Of a stretch of 64,000 nucleotides of DNA, positions 1-11,891 are shown piece after piece. A program made the translations under genes and the position numbers. This stretch comes from Lingula anatina (taxonomy: Eukaryota > Brachiopoda > Lingulata > Lingulida > Lingulidae), in NCBI RefSeq assembly GCF_001039355.2, contig NW_019775956.1, positions 16,893-80,892 of the forward strand, written 5' to 3'. The notes under the pieces were generated by a model. That model saw only the letters and a list, made by a program, of their open reading frames with translations, had not been told where the DNA came from and ran no database searches. The first letter of the stretch is position 1; each line of letters begins with the position of its first letter.

Positions 1-65
1 GGCATATGCATTTAATAAAGTAATAAATATATCAATGTCTGAAGACTGATGCCATGAGAACTCAC

Positions 66-504
66 CATTCATAGACCACTGTGTCACCATCCACCAAACA
101 TGGCACTGTCTCATGAGGGTTGGCCAACTGCAGCTGACGCAGATGCTCACCTGACTCATCCACATTGATCAGATCAAAATTCAATTTGTTCTTAGAAAAA
201 TAAAAAAAAAATGAATATGGTAAATGTTTTTCTTCACAAAATACTTATATTAGCAAGTTTGGTTACATGTATATGATGAGATACAAATTTAGAACTCATA
301 GGGAACCCAGATTCAAGTAGAGACAAGCAGTACCATAATTTTTCCCCCCAAGTCTGTATAGAAAATTACCTGTAGCAGGTATAACCATGCTAGCCTTGAA
401 GTGGCACTCTTCTTGCTGATGAACAGTAGTAACCTGCCTCCATGAGCTACCTGACCCAAAGACTTGAGGTCTGGAGGCTGAATGCTGGCCCTTCTCCCAC
501 TCAT
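66..504 (-). CDS. Glutathione S-transferase-like protein, N-terminal exons (copy 1, partial)
   Basis: Two minus-strand exons, 504-370 (starting at ATG 504, 45 codons, donor gtaatt) and 190-66 (125 nt, acceptor ctaag, donor gtgag), join in phase 0. The joined protein carries a GST thioredoxin-fold signature: an SATSRLAWLYL stretch where GSTs have the S-x-x-S-R helix start, then INVDESGEHL, NPHETVPCLVDGD and VVYE, equivalent to the usual NP-x-x-x-VP-x-L-x-DGD glutathione-binding loop. GSTs conjugate or bind glutathione in the cytosol; the helical C-terminal domain would lie beyond the left edge. An N-terminal extension of about 23 residues precedes the first beta strand. Which GST class it belongs to cannot be decided from this half domain. 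The same two exons recur at 761-1197. Confidence 0.72.
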
Positions 505-760
505 GTTGGCCAGACAAAGTTTCACACTCTTCAGCTAACTACACACCTATTCAGCACCTCTGACTCTGATAAGGTGGTAAGATAGTGCAAGGATTTGAAC
601 ATTTAATTGAGCTGCTCCTTGACTACCTGGTATGCNGGCCTATTTTGTTATTTCCTGCTTTTTGTCTGTACATTTGACAGCTTTGCTGCCTTGTTGGCAT
701 ATGCATTTAATAAAGTAATAAATATATCAATGTCTGAAGACTGATGCCATGAAAACTCAC

Positions 761-1197
761 CATTCATAGACCACTGTGTCACCATCCACCAAACATGGCA
801 CTGTCTCATGAGGGTTGGCCAACTGCAGCTGACGCAGATGCTCACCTGACTCATCCACATTGATCAGATCAAAATTCAATTTGTTCTTAGAAAAATAAAA
901 AAAAATGAATATGGTAAATGTTTTTCTTCACAAAATACTTATATTAGCAAGTTTGGTTACATGTATATGATGAGATACAAATTTAGAACTCATAGGGAAC
1001 CCAGATTCAAGTAGAGACAAGCAGTACCATAATTTTCCCCCCAAGTCTGTATAGAAAATTACCTGTAGCAGGTATAACCATGCTAGCCTTGAAGTGGCAC
1101 TCTTCTTGCTGATGAACAGTAGTAACCTGCCTCCATGAGCTACCTGACCCAAAGACTTGAGGTCTGGAGGCTGAATGCTGGCCCTTCTCCCACTCAT
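761..1197 (-). CDS. Glutathione S-transferase-like exons (copy 2 of the same pair)
   Basis: Exons 1197-1063 and 885-761 repeat the two exons at 504-370 and 190-66 with the same lengths, phases and splice sites, and I see no coding difference. Both copies start with an ATG-bearing first exon, so they are two complete 5' ends rather than successive exons of one gene. The single N at 636 between them makes a retained allele or unmerged contig overlap the most likely explanation. Only one copy should be kept in a gene model. Confidence 0.65.
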
Positions 1198-1343
1198 GTT
1201 GGCCAGACAAAGTTTCACACTCTTCAGCTAACTACACACCTACTGTATTCAGCACCTCTGACTCTGATAAGGTGGTAAGATAGTGCAAGGATTTGAACAT
1301 TTAATTAAGCTGCTCCTTGACTACCTGGTATGCAGACTTTCAG

Positions 1344-1428
1344 TTTAAGTCATTGGTTCAAGGCAGCAATAATTGGAGCTGGTGCAGTTGGTATGGGTCT
1401 GCTGATAATTCTTAATCAAATATTATAA
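1344..1428 (+). CDS. Possible terminal exon encoding a hydrophobic tail anchor
   Basis: A 3' splice site (gactttcag) precedes 28 codons ending in TAA at 1426-1428. The peptide ends in a hydrophobic stretch rich in Gly, Ala, Ile and Leu (AAIIGAGAVGMGLLIIL) followed by NQIL, which looks like a C-terminal membrane anchor. AATAAA follows at 1483-1488, at a suitable distance for polyadenylation. No upstream exon of such a gene is visible and the sequence starts just after the duplicated GST block, so the exon may belong to a gene whose remainder was lost at the contig join. It could also be chance. Confidence 0.25.
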
Positions 1429-1845
1429 AGGGATCGTAAAAAGAAATTTATGTTAGTCACACATCAATAACTTGATATGTATAATAAAATGACAACAGCT
1501 AGGTTCATTGCATTTTTATGGCTAGTGACATTTACGTTCCTGATAAAGTCAACAAACAACACCTTTGTGTAAACATGAATTCTTCATAAGTTTGTGCATT
1601 TAAGTAGTTTATTTCAGATGAGGTAGTCTTGCATAAGATTTGATGTTCAAAATTCGAAGTTTAATATATGATATATGCAAAAAAGGATAGCTGAATAAAG
1701 CTACGTGGAAAAAGATTTGGAGAGGGGAGTGATCAAAGGAAGTTAAATTTATTATATTGAAGTATATCAAATCTTAAAACCTAGGAGTCATCTGAAAGTT
1801 CATTTATGACTGTTTAATACATGAAAATATTCAATTTCTTTTTAG

Positions 1846-1940
1846 GTACGTGCACTCAATGGAATCCCCAGCATAGGTGAGAAATAAAAAAAATTGAATT
1901 GAACAATATGGTTTTAATGTGTGGAGGCATTAAAAGATAA

Positions 1941-1993
<53 letters not shown>

Positions 1994-4900
1994 AAAGACT
2001 GATATATATCATCGCCTTCATCTGTAATTACCGTCTCTATGTACTTTCATGGATATTTTTTTCACAAACACCATGAGATGACTTACAGAAATAATTCCTT
2101 TGTTTTTGCTGATGAAGGACATAAAAAGTGAACCACTCTTTTAGTTCTAATCTTATATTATCTCCTACAGTGTCAATTTTAAAGAAGGTGAAAGTTGAAA
2201 CAATCCAAAACCGAGCATGTCGTGCCCTGGCAAATCTGGCTGTGGATGAAGAGAATGCAGAAATCCTGGTTCATTCTGACCTGCTAGAGCATGTGATTGA
2301 TAACCTCAGCAAGACAGAGACTTCTGAATGCCAGCAAACTTATGTCAGATTTATCAGGTAGGAATACTAATTCACAAATTTCTATAGATCAAAATTGTTA
2401 TGTTCAAGAATTAAATGCAAAAGTGCTTATTTTTAAATTTGAATGGGAATTGTAGAAAAACTATGATAGCTCAAGCTCTCAAATTTTGCACATAGGTGCA
2501 ATAGCATATAAAGTAATAATGTACTTGTATCAAATTTTAATTCAAACTGTTGTGTACATTTTGAAGTAGGATGCTTGAAATTTGGAGCAAACCATGACAC
2601 TTATGCCTTCATGATCTTGACAAAAACAGGAAATGCATGATGTCACTCAGTTGTATTTTGGAAGCTGTCAGATGAGAAAGACTTCAAAGCTTATGCAAAT
2701 GTTGATAAAATAACCATGCAGATTATAAAAGATTCAATAATCAAAACGTAAACTACGTAATTAGAGAGCTTAAATTGTGTATTTCTGACTTTGAATTTTT
2801 AGTGTGAACAAAGTGTACAGTGCACATTGAAGACATTGTAAACAAGCATGTAAATGATTTGTTTGATACAGTGTTTACATTGGGCATGCCAGGAAACACA
2901 GTGAAAAAACACGTACCTCTATTCTGGTTTTCATTGATTTCTTGAAGGGCGAGTCAATTACCTTTAATAATATTGTGTTGGAAAATTAACGATAAAAATG
3001 GGCCCTAAAATTTTACTGGATTGACATTTACTTCTTAAAGTTTGATTGAAATTTGAAATGTTTATTTCCAAATCTGTATTCCTGAAACAGTAACCATGGT
3101 GACAGATGAATCATGATGTGTAAATAATCAGATGATATGCAATGACGTGTTATTGTTGTAGAATACTGGGCTCCAAGGCTTCAAATAGGTCCATTGTTTG
3201 TAAGGCTGATGGGTTGAAGGCTGTTGCCTTGCTGTTAACTGGCTCAGGCTCTGGTTTGCTCACTGCAGTTACAAGAACTATTGCTGAATATACAAAAGGG
3301 TATGTTTTATGTTTTTACAGGATTGTTCTTTGTTCCAAATGTACTGCACATTTGAGTAGTTAAATGGTTCATTATTTAAATGTAAAATACCCAAACTTAT
3401 TGTGTAAAGCCCTTTTGCAAAATAGTTATATTTGTATCAATTGCTTGATTACAGATGTTTAGCATTAAAACAATTGTTTCACTTTTTGAAATGTGCACTT
3501 TGCAAGACAATTTCATTGTGTTAAATGTTTTGTTTTAAGGTACAGTGTTGAGTGCATTCAACAGATTTTAGAGGCGGATACTTTGACATCATTGGTTCAG
3601 TTAGCCAGCCATTCTGATCCCAATATTTGTGACTATTCTCTGGAAGCACTGCTCAACATTTGCCACCAGCCACATGCTAGGCCACCACTTGGTGCTGCAG
3701 GAGCCATACAGTTCTTCATAGATCACATAAACAATACTAAAGACCTCAGCAGAGTGTATGGTGCTATTACTGCGCTGTGTTTATGCTGCAGGGACTCTGT
3801 TAATCGTGTCCGTTTGCGTGAAAGTGCTGGACTGAAGCTCCTTCTACAACTACTGTCTTCAGAAGATTATTCTCAATGTCACACTCAGATAATATGCTCC
3901 TTGACTTGTTTCTTGTACGATGAACTGAGTCTAGAGGTGCTCTTAAAAGAAGGAATGGTGAAAGGCTTGCTTGGACACCTCACCAAAAGCAATCATATTA
4001 CACTGGAAGAAATTGAAAGTGACTCAGACAGTGACTCTGACTGTGCTCAATCATATAATGAACAAACAGATCAGAGCAAGATCCAGGATACCTCCAAGGA
4101 TGGGCATAATAAAGGAGAAAGTCACAGTGGTCATGAAACAGTAGAGATGGAGAAAAATGAAAACAAAGGTCAACAAATTGGGGAAGTAAAGGACAGAAGG
4201 AAGTTTTTCAAAACTCAGACAGAGGTTTTGAATGTTCCCGCAGAAAATAGAACTGAACCTAATTCAGCAGATGACAGAGGGGAAGTGTCACAACATGTTG
4301 ATGGTAGGAGCCAGTTGCAGCTTCCAGGGGTAAAGGGAGACAGTAGTTCAGTAACGTCTCCCTCAGAAGGGACCAACAGGAACACAAACATACCATTCCC
4401 AAGAGCACACTCCATGCCATCTCTCAGCAGTATGCCTGGCAATGAGCAGGGAGGGGTCGGTTCAGAAAGTTTTAGGTCCCTTTCTCCTCCCATTTCACAC
4501 CATTCCTCTTTGTCTAGGCCTCATTCTCCAGCTCCTCCTTCACAGTTTGTATCCTGGGTAAGGTCCCCTTCTCCTCCAACCCCATACACTGCCTCTTCCA
4601 TGAGTCCTATGTCATATCTGTCCCCAGAGTGGTCTCCAGAGTACACTGGTCCAAGTTGGGGAGGTTGGGAGCCCAGATACTCTCCACAGCATGCAGGTAG
4701 TTCTCCATACAGCATGCACAGCCCAGGCATGTACAGCCCAGGCCCATCCAGTCCAGACATGGAGGTGATGCCCCAGTGGTCACCTGTCCACAGCCCAGAA
4801 GAATGTTCCCCCCAGGGTCTAGAGACAGAGACCCCAGATGAGTCATTCCCAGCACTCTTTCCTGAACTTCAGTATGCACAATATTCCAACAATGAAGATG

Positions 4901-6819
4901 AAAGGAAAGAGTTGACTGATGATGTTGCCATGGAAACCAAAATGTTGACTGATCCTGTGCCTGACGTTGATAATTTGAAAGACATTGAAGACAGGGAAGT
5001 GGGTAAAAGCACCAATCTGTGTGAGGACCCCCCATCACCTCAAACACATAGTACCAGCATTAACTTAGCAGAATTATTGGCCTCACCTAAAGCTATTCAC
5101 AGTGTAGAGGTTAACCCTGTAAAAACAATGGAAAACAATATCTTAATGCTGCTCTCCAGAGTGTCTCAGATGCCAGATCCAAGCCCATTTCTTTGCACAC
5201 CTAACGCACTGATAGGCTTGTTTACATATGCTCTAACAGTCAAAAAACCTAACCCTCGTTGGTTCAGAATTTGCAGTCGGTTGACCAAAAATACCATTTG
5301 CTTTGAAGCATTTCTGCTCAATTCGGGTGCAGCATTAATACATGAGTACTTGGTCAAGCAAAAGTACAGACCCGTAGCTGAAGGGCCAACAATTCTAAAT
5401 ACCAAGAATACTGACACTGAAAGCAGTGTACAGGAAGGTGTTGATGAACCTTACCAGAAAAATGTGAAAGAAGTGGCGTCAGACGTGATTGCCGAAGAAG
5501 GCAGGGTTAAAGAATCTATTCAATCTGACATAAAGGAGAGAGAAGAGAAGAAAAGGAGAGACCTTCAGCTGGTGTGTTTTGGGAAGTCCCTGCACCATGA
5601 CCTTACCCTACAAGCTGAGACCCCCTATGGACAGGGAGTGCTGTGCCACATCCTGCTGAAGAAACCAAACCAAGAGAAGATGAGGTGTGCAGTAGATCTG
5701 CCACATGTGTGCAGGTAGGATACAGATTTTTTTCTTCTTTAATGGGTAAGTCAGCCTGGGATGTACCCTGAGCTTCAGAGATAACTTGAAACAAACTTCT
5801 GCACTATTGCAGTCTGGGTTGTGACATGGGGGAAATCAAACTGTAACAAATTTCAGGTCTGTCACAAAAATTTTATTTATTTATTTTTATTATTTATTTA
5901 TTTATTTTTTTTTTTGATTATGATAGTTTCTTATATAATCTTCACACAGTGTTTGTAAAAGTAAGGATAGACAGTGGTCCAAGGGATCTCTACAAGTATA
6001 ATGCAACAAATCTTTTAATTTTGCTTTTGGTCTTTTTTTTTTTTTGTTTCCAGTAGCAAAAAACTGAGGACCAAGTTTATGTTAGACTACCGAGGTCTGA
6101 GTTACCTACTGGATGCTATACAGGCTCATTGTGATGACCACTCCCAGTATCCCATGGCTGTTGAAAGCCTGTGTGTGTTGGCCAGACATCTCATCATGGA
6201 CTGTCCCAGGTTCAGTAGCAATTCAGAACTTGATGTTATTCAAAACCCAGAGTGCATATACAGCAGCACTTTGAACCAGCATAACATGAGGTTTATGATG
6301 ACTGCAGACCAGACTGTCATATCTGCTGAGAGGAGCAAAGTTTCTGGAGCATCAGAGACATTCACTGCCATGTTAGAAGGACATTATTCTGAGTCTGGAC
6401 AAGATGAAATTTACATTTCAGAAGCTTCTGGATCTGCTTTTTGCTATTTGCTGCATTTTCTCCATGGTTGTCGCAGCGGCTGTGACGTGATTGCAGGAAA
6501 TGGTGCTGCAGGAGACACATCTTTGGACGTGGATTTAGAAACACTGTCTTTGTCTGATAGATACATACTGCCTGCTCTACAGAGGCACATCTCTACTGTT
6601 ATTGCTCAAAAACACTGGAATGCCTCCCATATTGTGCACATTTACAGATATGCTTCCATGCATAATTGTGAGAACTTATCCAGGGACTGTTTAAAGTTTA
6701 TGCTTGTTGGAAAATTAAAATGGAGTGAACGTTCATCAGTGTTGCTGGAGATTTTCTCTGGACCAAACCGAGACCAAGTCCGGAAAGAGATTGGACATCT
6801 TTTGGTTGAACTTCTGTGA
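1846..6819 (+). CDS. ARMC5: Armadillo repeat-containing protein 5 (5' end missing)
   Basis: Five exons join without frame conflict: 1846-1876 (31-nt microexon), 2171-2357, 3162-3299, 3540-5714 and 6054-6819, ending in TGA; 1098 residues are visible. The first three exons and the start of the fourth encode armadillo repeats (for example RACRALANLAVDEENAEILV and DYSLEALLNICHQP). A long acidic then Ser/Pro-rich linker follows (repeated SPxxSP clusters at about 4380-4830), then more helical sequence, and the last exon encodes the BTB domain (AERSKVSGASETFTAML, YISEASGSAFCYLLHFLHG). ARMC5 is known as a substrate adaptor for CUL3 ubiquitin ligase, acting on RNA polymerase II subunit RPB1. The visible protein already exceeds the roughly 935-residue human protein because of the long linker. 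No ATG exon is found upstream; the initiating exon is absent or lost near the join at 636. Confidence 0.88.
1945..1990. repeat. (GT)n microsatellite in an ARMC5 intron
   Basis: About 23 GT units between the 31-nt microexon and exon 2171-2357. Confidence 0.9.
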
Positions 6820-8158
6820 ATCTCTGTGAAAAAGAAAACCGTGAACTCTGTAACTATCTTATACAATACATAGTTTTCTATCAGTCTTCTCTAATCTAAT
6901 GATTTTCACCCCCCCTCCAAAAAACAAAACAAAACACACACATGCACGCATGCATGCATGTACACACACACACACACACATATAGAGAAAAGTTTGGAAA
7001 TATTGNTGGGGGGGGGGGGGATCAAACTGTAACAAATTTCAGGTCTGTCACAAAAATTTTAAATTCTTAGATTATGATACTAGTTTCTTATATAATCTTC
7101 ACACAGTGTCTGTAAAAGTAAGGATAGACAATGATCCAAGGGATTGTTACAAGTGTAATGCAACATATCTTTTAATTTTGCTATTGGCCTTTTTTTTGTT
7201 TCCAGTAGCAAAAAGCTGAGGACCAAGTTTATGTTAGACTACCGAGGTCTGAGTTACCTACTGGATGCTATACAGGCTCATTGTGATGACCACTCCCAGT
7301 ATCCCATGGCTGTTGAAAGCCTGTGTGTGTTGGCCAGACAGCTCATCATGGACTGCCCCAGGTTCAGTAGCAATTCAGAACTTGATGTTATTCAAAGCCC
7401 AGAGTGCATATACAGCAGCACTTTGAACCAGCATAACATGAGGTTTATGATGACTGCAGACCAGACTGTCATATCTGCTGAAAGGAGCAAAGTTTCTGGA
7501 GCATCAGAGACATTCACTGCCATGTTAGAAGGACATTATTCTGAGTCTGGACAAGATGAAATTTACATTTCAGAAGCTTCTGGATCTGCTTTTTGTTATT
7601 TGCTGCATTTTCTCCATGGTTGTCGCAGCGGCTGTGACGTGATTGCAGGAAATGGTGCTGCAGGAGACACATCTGTGGACGTGGATTTAGAAACACTGTC
7701 TTTGTCTGATAGATACATACTGCCTGCTCTACAGAGGCACATCTCTACTGTTATTGCTCAAAAACACTGGAATGCCTCCCATATTGTGCACATTTACAGA
7801 TATGCTTCCATGCATAATTGTGAGAACTTATCCAGGGACTGTTTAAAGTTTATGCTTGTTGGAAAATTAAAATGGAGTGAACGTTCATCAGTGTTGCTGG
7901 AGATTTTCTCTGGACCAAACCGAGACCAAGTCCGGAAAGAGATTGGACATCTTTTGGTTGAACTTCTGTGAATCTCTGTGAAAAAGAAAACAGTGAACTC
8001 TGTAACTATCTTATACAATACATAGTTTTCTATCAGTCTTCTCTAATCTAATGATTTTCACCCCCCCTCCAAAAAAACAAAACAAAACACACACATGCAC
8101 GCATGCATGCATGTACACACACACACACACACATATAGAGAAAAGTTTGGAAATATTG
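5835..8158. repeat. Direct duplication 5835-7005 / 7021-8158 around an N at 7006
   Basis: The blocks match from the intron before the last ARMC5 exon to the sequence after a CATG/CA simple repeat. The first copy carries a TTTA-rich insertion near 5873-5913 that is missing from the second, where the same place reads aaattcttag. A run of G at 7007-7020 follows the N. Coding identity is near 99 percent by eye; non-coding parts differ more. Confidence 0.88.
7206..7971 (+). CDS. ARMC5: Second copy of the ARMC5 BTB-encoding last exon
   Basis: This 766-nt exon repeats 6054-6819, including the 3' splice site, the phase (one base completing a Ser codon) and the stop codon. I find three amino-acid differences: H to Q in the ARHLIMDC segment, N to S in VIQNPEC, and L to V in GDTSLDVD. 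Since both copies end the reading frame, only one can be used per transcript. An N at 7006 separates them, so this is best taken as the other haplotype. A genuine alternative last exon is possible but less likely. AATAAA at 8295-8300 lies about 325 bases downstream of this copy. Confidence 0.8.
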
Positions 8159-8294
8159 TTATTATGAATAATTATAAAATAATGATTTGAGCTAAGGTAA
8201 TTATTTAAACCAAATATTGATGGATAATGCCTAGACAAGATTGAAATCCAAGTCACAGAAAATTTTAATTTATGAATAGATGAATCACATCCCA

Positions 8295-8300
8295 AATAAA
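8295..8300 (+). promoter_or_regulatory. ARMC5: Polyadenylation signal AATAAA for ARMC5
   Basis: Canonical hexamer about 325 bases after the second-copy stop codon, and the first AATAAA seen downstream of it. The first copy is cut by the contig join before the matching position. Confidence 0.45.
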
Positions 8301-8892
8301 GCCATTTTAGCTATAGAATCTATGTTTAAGAACATACTTTATTTACTATCTTTCATATGGAGAGTTCAAGAAATTTCTATGTTGATTTTCCTTACATATT
8401 AGGGGTTCTTTTTCATTTTAGTTTATTTTCACTTTTACATGTACCTAAGAATTCACATTTGTTACTTGACACAATTATAAGTTTTGGCACTGGAAATCAA
8501 TTGGCTAGGTAGATGTATCATGTTATCACCAAAGAGATGAGAATTCTATACCTCTTGTATGATAACTGGGGTGTAGCAGTTTAGGGAAAACACTTGTGAT
8601 CTGAAGTCAACCCAGGTCAGAAATCCAAATTTCAGGGGGTAGGATATGCCAGATTTGATTTTTAACATATAAGATGTAATACAGTAGCATTTTAGCATCA
8701 ATGAAAAAAAACTGACAATTATAAATTTCATGCATAGATCCATTTACCTCCCCCTCCCCCCACAACAACAATGCCATTCTTAAAGGCTACTTTTTAATAG
8801 AAATCGCATGCATGTGATCTTATTTCTATGATCACAAGTGTAAAGGCTTCGTATTGATTAAGCTATGCTGTCATTCGTATGTACTTCAGTTG
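8301..8892. other. Intergenic DNA without a recognisable gene
   Basis: AT-rich sequence after the likely ARMC5 polyadenylation site. I see no splice-flanked open frame and no strong repeat; a C-rich run sits at about 8749-8761. It ends where the duplicated TNF-receptor upstream block begins. Confidence 0.5.
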
Positions 8893-8902
8893 GTCACGTG
8901 AC
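8893..8902. promoter_or_regulatory. Palindromic E-box GTCACGTGAC (unit A)
   Basis: A perfect 10-base palindrome about 120 bases upstream of the donor of the copied leader exon. The same decamer is at 14503-14512 in unit B at a comparable distance. GTCACGTGAC is the consensus recognised by bHLH-ZIP factors such as USF, MITF and TFEB (CLEAR element); which factor acts here is not known. Confidence 0.55.
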
Positions 8903-9357
8903 GTTTGTTTACAAACACGATCTCGTGTGAGGCCGTACATTATAGGTCTTGCGTTATTCTTTTCATAAAGGAGGTCAGACAGATTTAAACAACTCTACAA
9001 GCTTCCAGTCTTCAAGATATGTAAGTTTGCAATAAGTGTGTGAAAGTTCTGCTGTGATCATAGCTAATTTCATTCATTATTTACTAATTTTCTCGGGTAC
9101 TGCGTGGTACTACTAAACTGCTGAAAGACAAGTAGGTCACCCATTCATTCAGTCTAGGTCGCAATGTACTGATTTTTAAAAGGCGTAGTTGTCGTGTGGG
9201 ATACCGTCTAATGAGATAACAAGTTTATCAAATTGATTGCGTTCAAAAATGATAAAACTTTATTTCATATCGTTTAAACAACCACATTCCGTAACATAAT
9301 TACTGTTGGGATAACTTACGTCATTAGACGTCTAAGGCCTACGTGCTAGACTGGAAA

Positions 9358-9368
9358 GGGGAATCCCC
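9358..9368. promoter_or_regulatory. kappaB-type palindrome GGGGAATCCCC
   Basis: Matches the NF-kappaB consensus GGGRNWYYCC on both strands. Identical undecamers lie at 11058-11068 and 15326-15336, and related sites at 9751-9760 (GGGATTTTCC on the minus strand) and 11904-11913 (GGGAATTCCC). All are upstream of the TNF-receptor-like gene. Binding is inferred from the motif only. Confidence 0.5.
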
Positions 9369-11057
9369 GTACATTGGAAAATTTTACGCTGGATGTTTTT
9401 AGCTCTTAATGACGATTTATGTAAATTGCTAGTAGGTGGCACACAATGGCAGTAGTCCAGAGGCACCAAATAGCATTCGTAAATGGTTTTAAATAATAAT
9501 CATAATAATGCTCAGAACGACATGTCGACTGGACTTTGACCGACGTAACTCGAGTTCAATGACAAAACCGATGTATCATTGTCGACATTGTCTGAATGTA
9601 ACGAGAAACTGATACGCCGTGAAGGGAGTGGTTTATTGGTGAAGTCATGAGTGGAGTCACGAGTGTTTACATTATCAAAGAAGCTTAACTGGAGTCTTTC
9701 CGACCAATTTTCCTCGAAGAAAACAATGTTGAAGCAATGCCAGATTAAAAGGAAAATCCCCTTTTGTGAGAAAAATTTTATAATGTGAAGCATTAAATGT
9801 AAGATAATGATCAGAACGATTTGTTTGTAGGTGGCAAATTAAATCAGTTGCACAATGGCAGCACAAATAATAATATGATGATGATCAAAAGAACGTTGAC
9901 GTCACGACTGGAATTTGACCGTATCCGCCAGTGACAAAAATCGATGTATCATTATTTTGGTGTAATACGAAACTGATTATCTATAGCTATGTGAAATCAT
10001 TAGCGTAATGGGTATCCTATCTAAGTTTCGCGTCAATTTCTCATGAACCATTGTTGACCCATGTCAACACTTGGGTTTGCCGTTTTATACCATTTCTTAT
10101 TAAATAATTAGAGAGTTGTGATCTGCTACGTTTGACCACTGTGAATGAATGGATGATTTTTAATGAAAAATACACGAGCTTTTGTATGTTCACGCCCGGG
10201 CAATGTCCAACCCAATTTAGAATCTCATTGTTTCTAGGAATTTCTCAAAAGTTGACATTGTTACGTTCAGGATGTCCAACGTTTTCTAAATTTACAATAT
10301 AATTAACGTACATGTGCACACTTCAGATATTTTAGCACTGCACCTTGTAAATCTAACGTAGTATATTTTGCTGTATTATTGGTTGCTACATCAGAGATTA
10401 TGAGTTTATCAGCTGGACACGGCAACACGGACTGATTAATGACATTAATTAGTATCCGGTAAAATAATTCATGCACACGTGGGGTATCGTAGATATCAGG
10501 TTATGATTTTGAAAAGGTACCTAGCAGGTATAAAAGTAGTGAGCTTAACTGCTATCTTTTGCTTTTGATTCATGTTAAGCTATGCACACAACACAAAAGC
10601 AAGTTAAATGAATTATAAGAACTGACTTGTTTGATAAACATACCGCATGCTCATTATGTAAATAAAACTATTATGATACTGGTTTTTTATGGCATAGCTT
10701 TTTTGTCAAAGAAATTAATCGCATTTGCCTATGGCAAAAATTGAAAATTTAGCTGTTTCTTTCCGTTATCATAAGTGAAAAATGTGTATATATTCTGTCA
10801 GCCAACGCTCACGTGAAATAGTTGGGTGCGCAACTGGACTTTGACCGTCGCATAAACGTCTGTGACAAAAACGATGAAACACTGTCTGGATAACAAAAGA
10901 CTGATCATTAAGGCGCTGCAAATACACTCCTCTTATTTTGAAAATAGGTGAAGTCATGATTGAAACCTTATGTGCTAAGCTGACATCATCTTGAATATTT
11001 AATGCTGTTTTTACTTATTCTTTCTTTCTTTTCTAGGCCTACGTGCCAAACTAGAAA

Positions 11058-11068
11058 GGGGAATCCCC
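11058..11068. promoter_or_regulatory. kappaB-type palindrome GGGGAATCCCC (second repeat copy)
   Basis: Same 11-base sequence as at 9358-9368, in the equivalent place of the repeated block, although the flanking sequence has diverged. Confidence 0.5.
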
Positions 11069-11891
11069 TTGGGAAACTACGCTATGATATTTAGCTCTAG
11101 AAAACGATAAATATGAATTGTCAGTAGGTGGTACACAAAGGCAGTCGTCCAAGGCATTAGCATTCATGAGTGGTATTTAATTATAATAATAAATAAAGAA
11201 TAACAATAAAGAACGACGTCTCTACAGAACGTTGACCGTCGCAACTTGAATTCAGTGACGAAACCGATGTATCGAATGCTATGAGAAACTGATCCGCCGT
11301 GCAGGGAGTGGTTTTTTACAAATATAATGCACTTCCTTGTTTGGCGATTAGGTGTAGTCATGAGTGGAGTCACTAGTGTTTATATTAAAGGTATCTTAAC
11401 CGGAATCTTTCTGACCAATTTTCCTCGAAGAAAGCAATATTGAAGCAGTGCCAGACTAGAAAGTAAAATATCCTTATATGAGAAAACTTTACTTTGCTTA
11501 CTCTCTCTGATTATTAAAAAAAAGATGTGCTAACTTGAATGCCAGAAAGGATTCAATAGCCATTCATGAGTATGGGGAAATTGTCGTTTACCCTTGGAAA
11601 ATCCATGTTGGACCTGAATAAACGTACAGTTGTTATCCTTTTAAACTTAACGGTATCCGAAAATTAAATTTGGTGTAGACTCATTTTTGTAATGTTGATG
11701 TGAGCGATATTGTTTGTTGTATTTTCCATGCACTTACGCTAATTTACATTTTGACCAGAAATCTTCATGAGAACAAGACAGAAGAAACTTGAAATTGGCT
11801 TTATTTCACGGCGACACAGTGACTAAGCTTTAAAACAAAGTAGGATTTTCATGCGAATCTTGTGGATACTAGCTTCTTCTTGCATGTTTTT

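Larger units (their letters stand above)
1..1334. repeat. Direct duplication 1-635 / about 695-1334 around an N at 636
   Basis: The two blocks align over their whole length with a few substitutions and small indels (for example poly-C length near 348 and a 5-bp difference near 1242). Between them lies the N and a 58-base stretch, 637-694, that is not part of the duplication but resembles 14150-14213 closely, so it is a dispersed repeat fragment at a contig end. Confidence 0.85.
9331..11495. repeat. Tandemly repeated non-coding block inside unit A
   Basis: The stretch about 9331-9785 recurs at about 11031-11495 (shared landmarks: ggcctacgtgc, aaaggggaatcccc, gtaggtgg, gaccgacgtaact / gaccgtcgcaact, gagaaactgat, ggagtggttt, tgagtggagtcac, ccaattttcctcgaagaaa). 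Shorter partial copies are at about 9828-9990 and 10795-10960, and unit B holds one more decayed copy at about 14965-15180. No protein-coding frame is conserved between copies, while short motifs are, as expected for duplicated regulatory or repeat DNA. Confidence 0.65.

Noticed and set aside
4215-5047. Antisense open frames over the ARMC5 Ser/Pro-rich exon.
   Set aside because: These are shadows of a compositionally biased coding exon; they have no independent start, splice or homology support.
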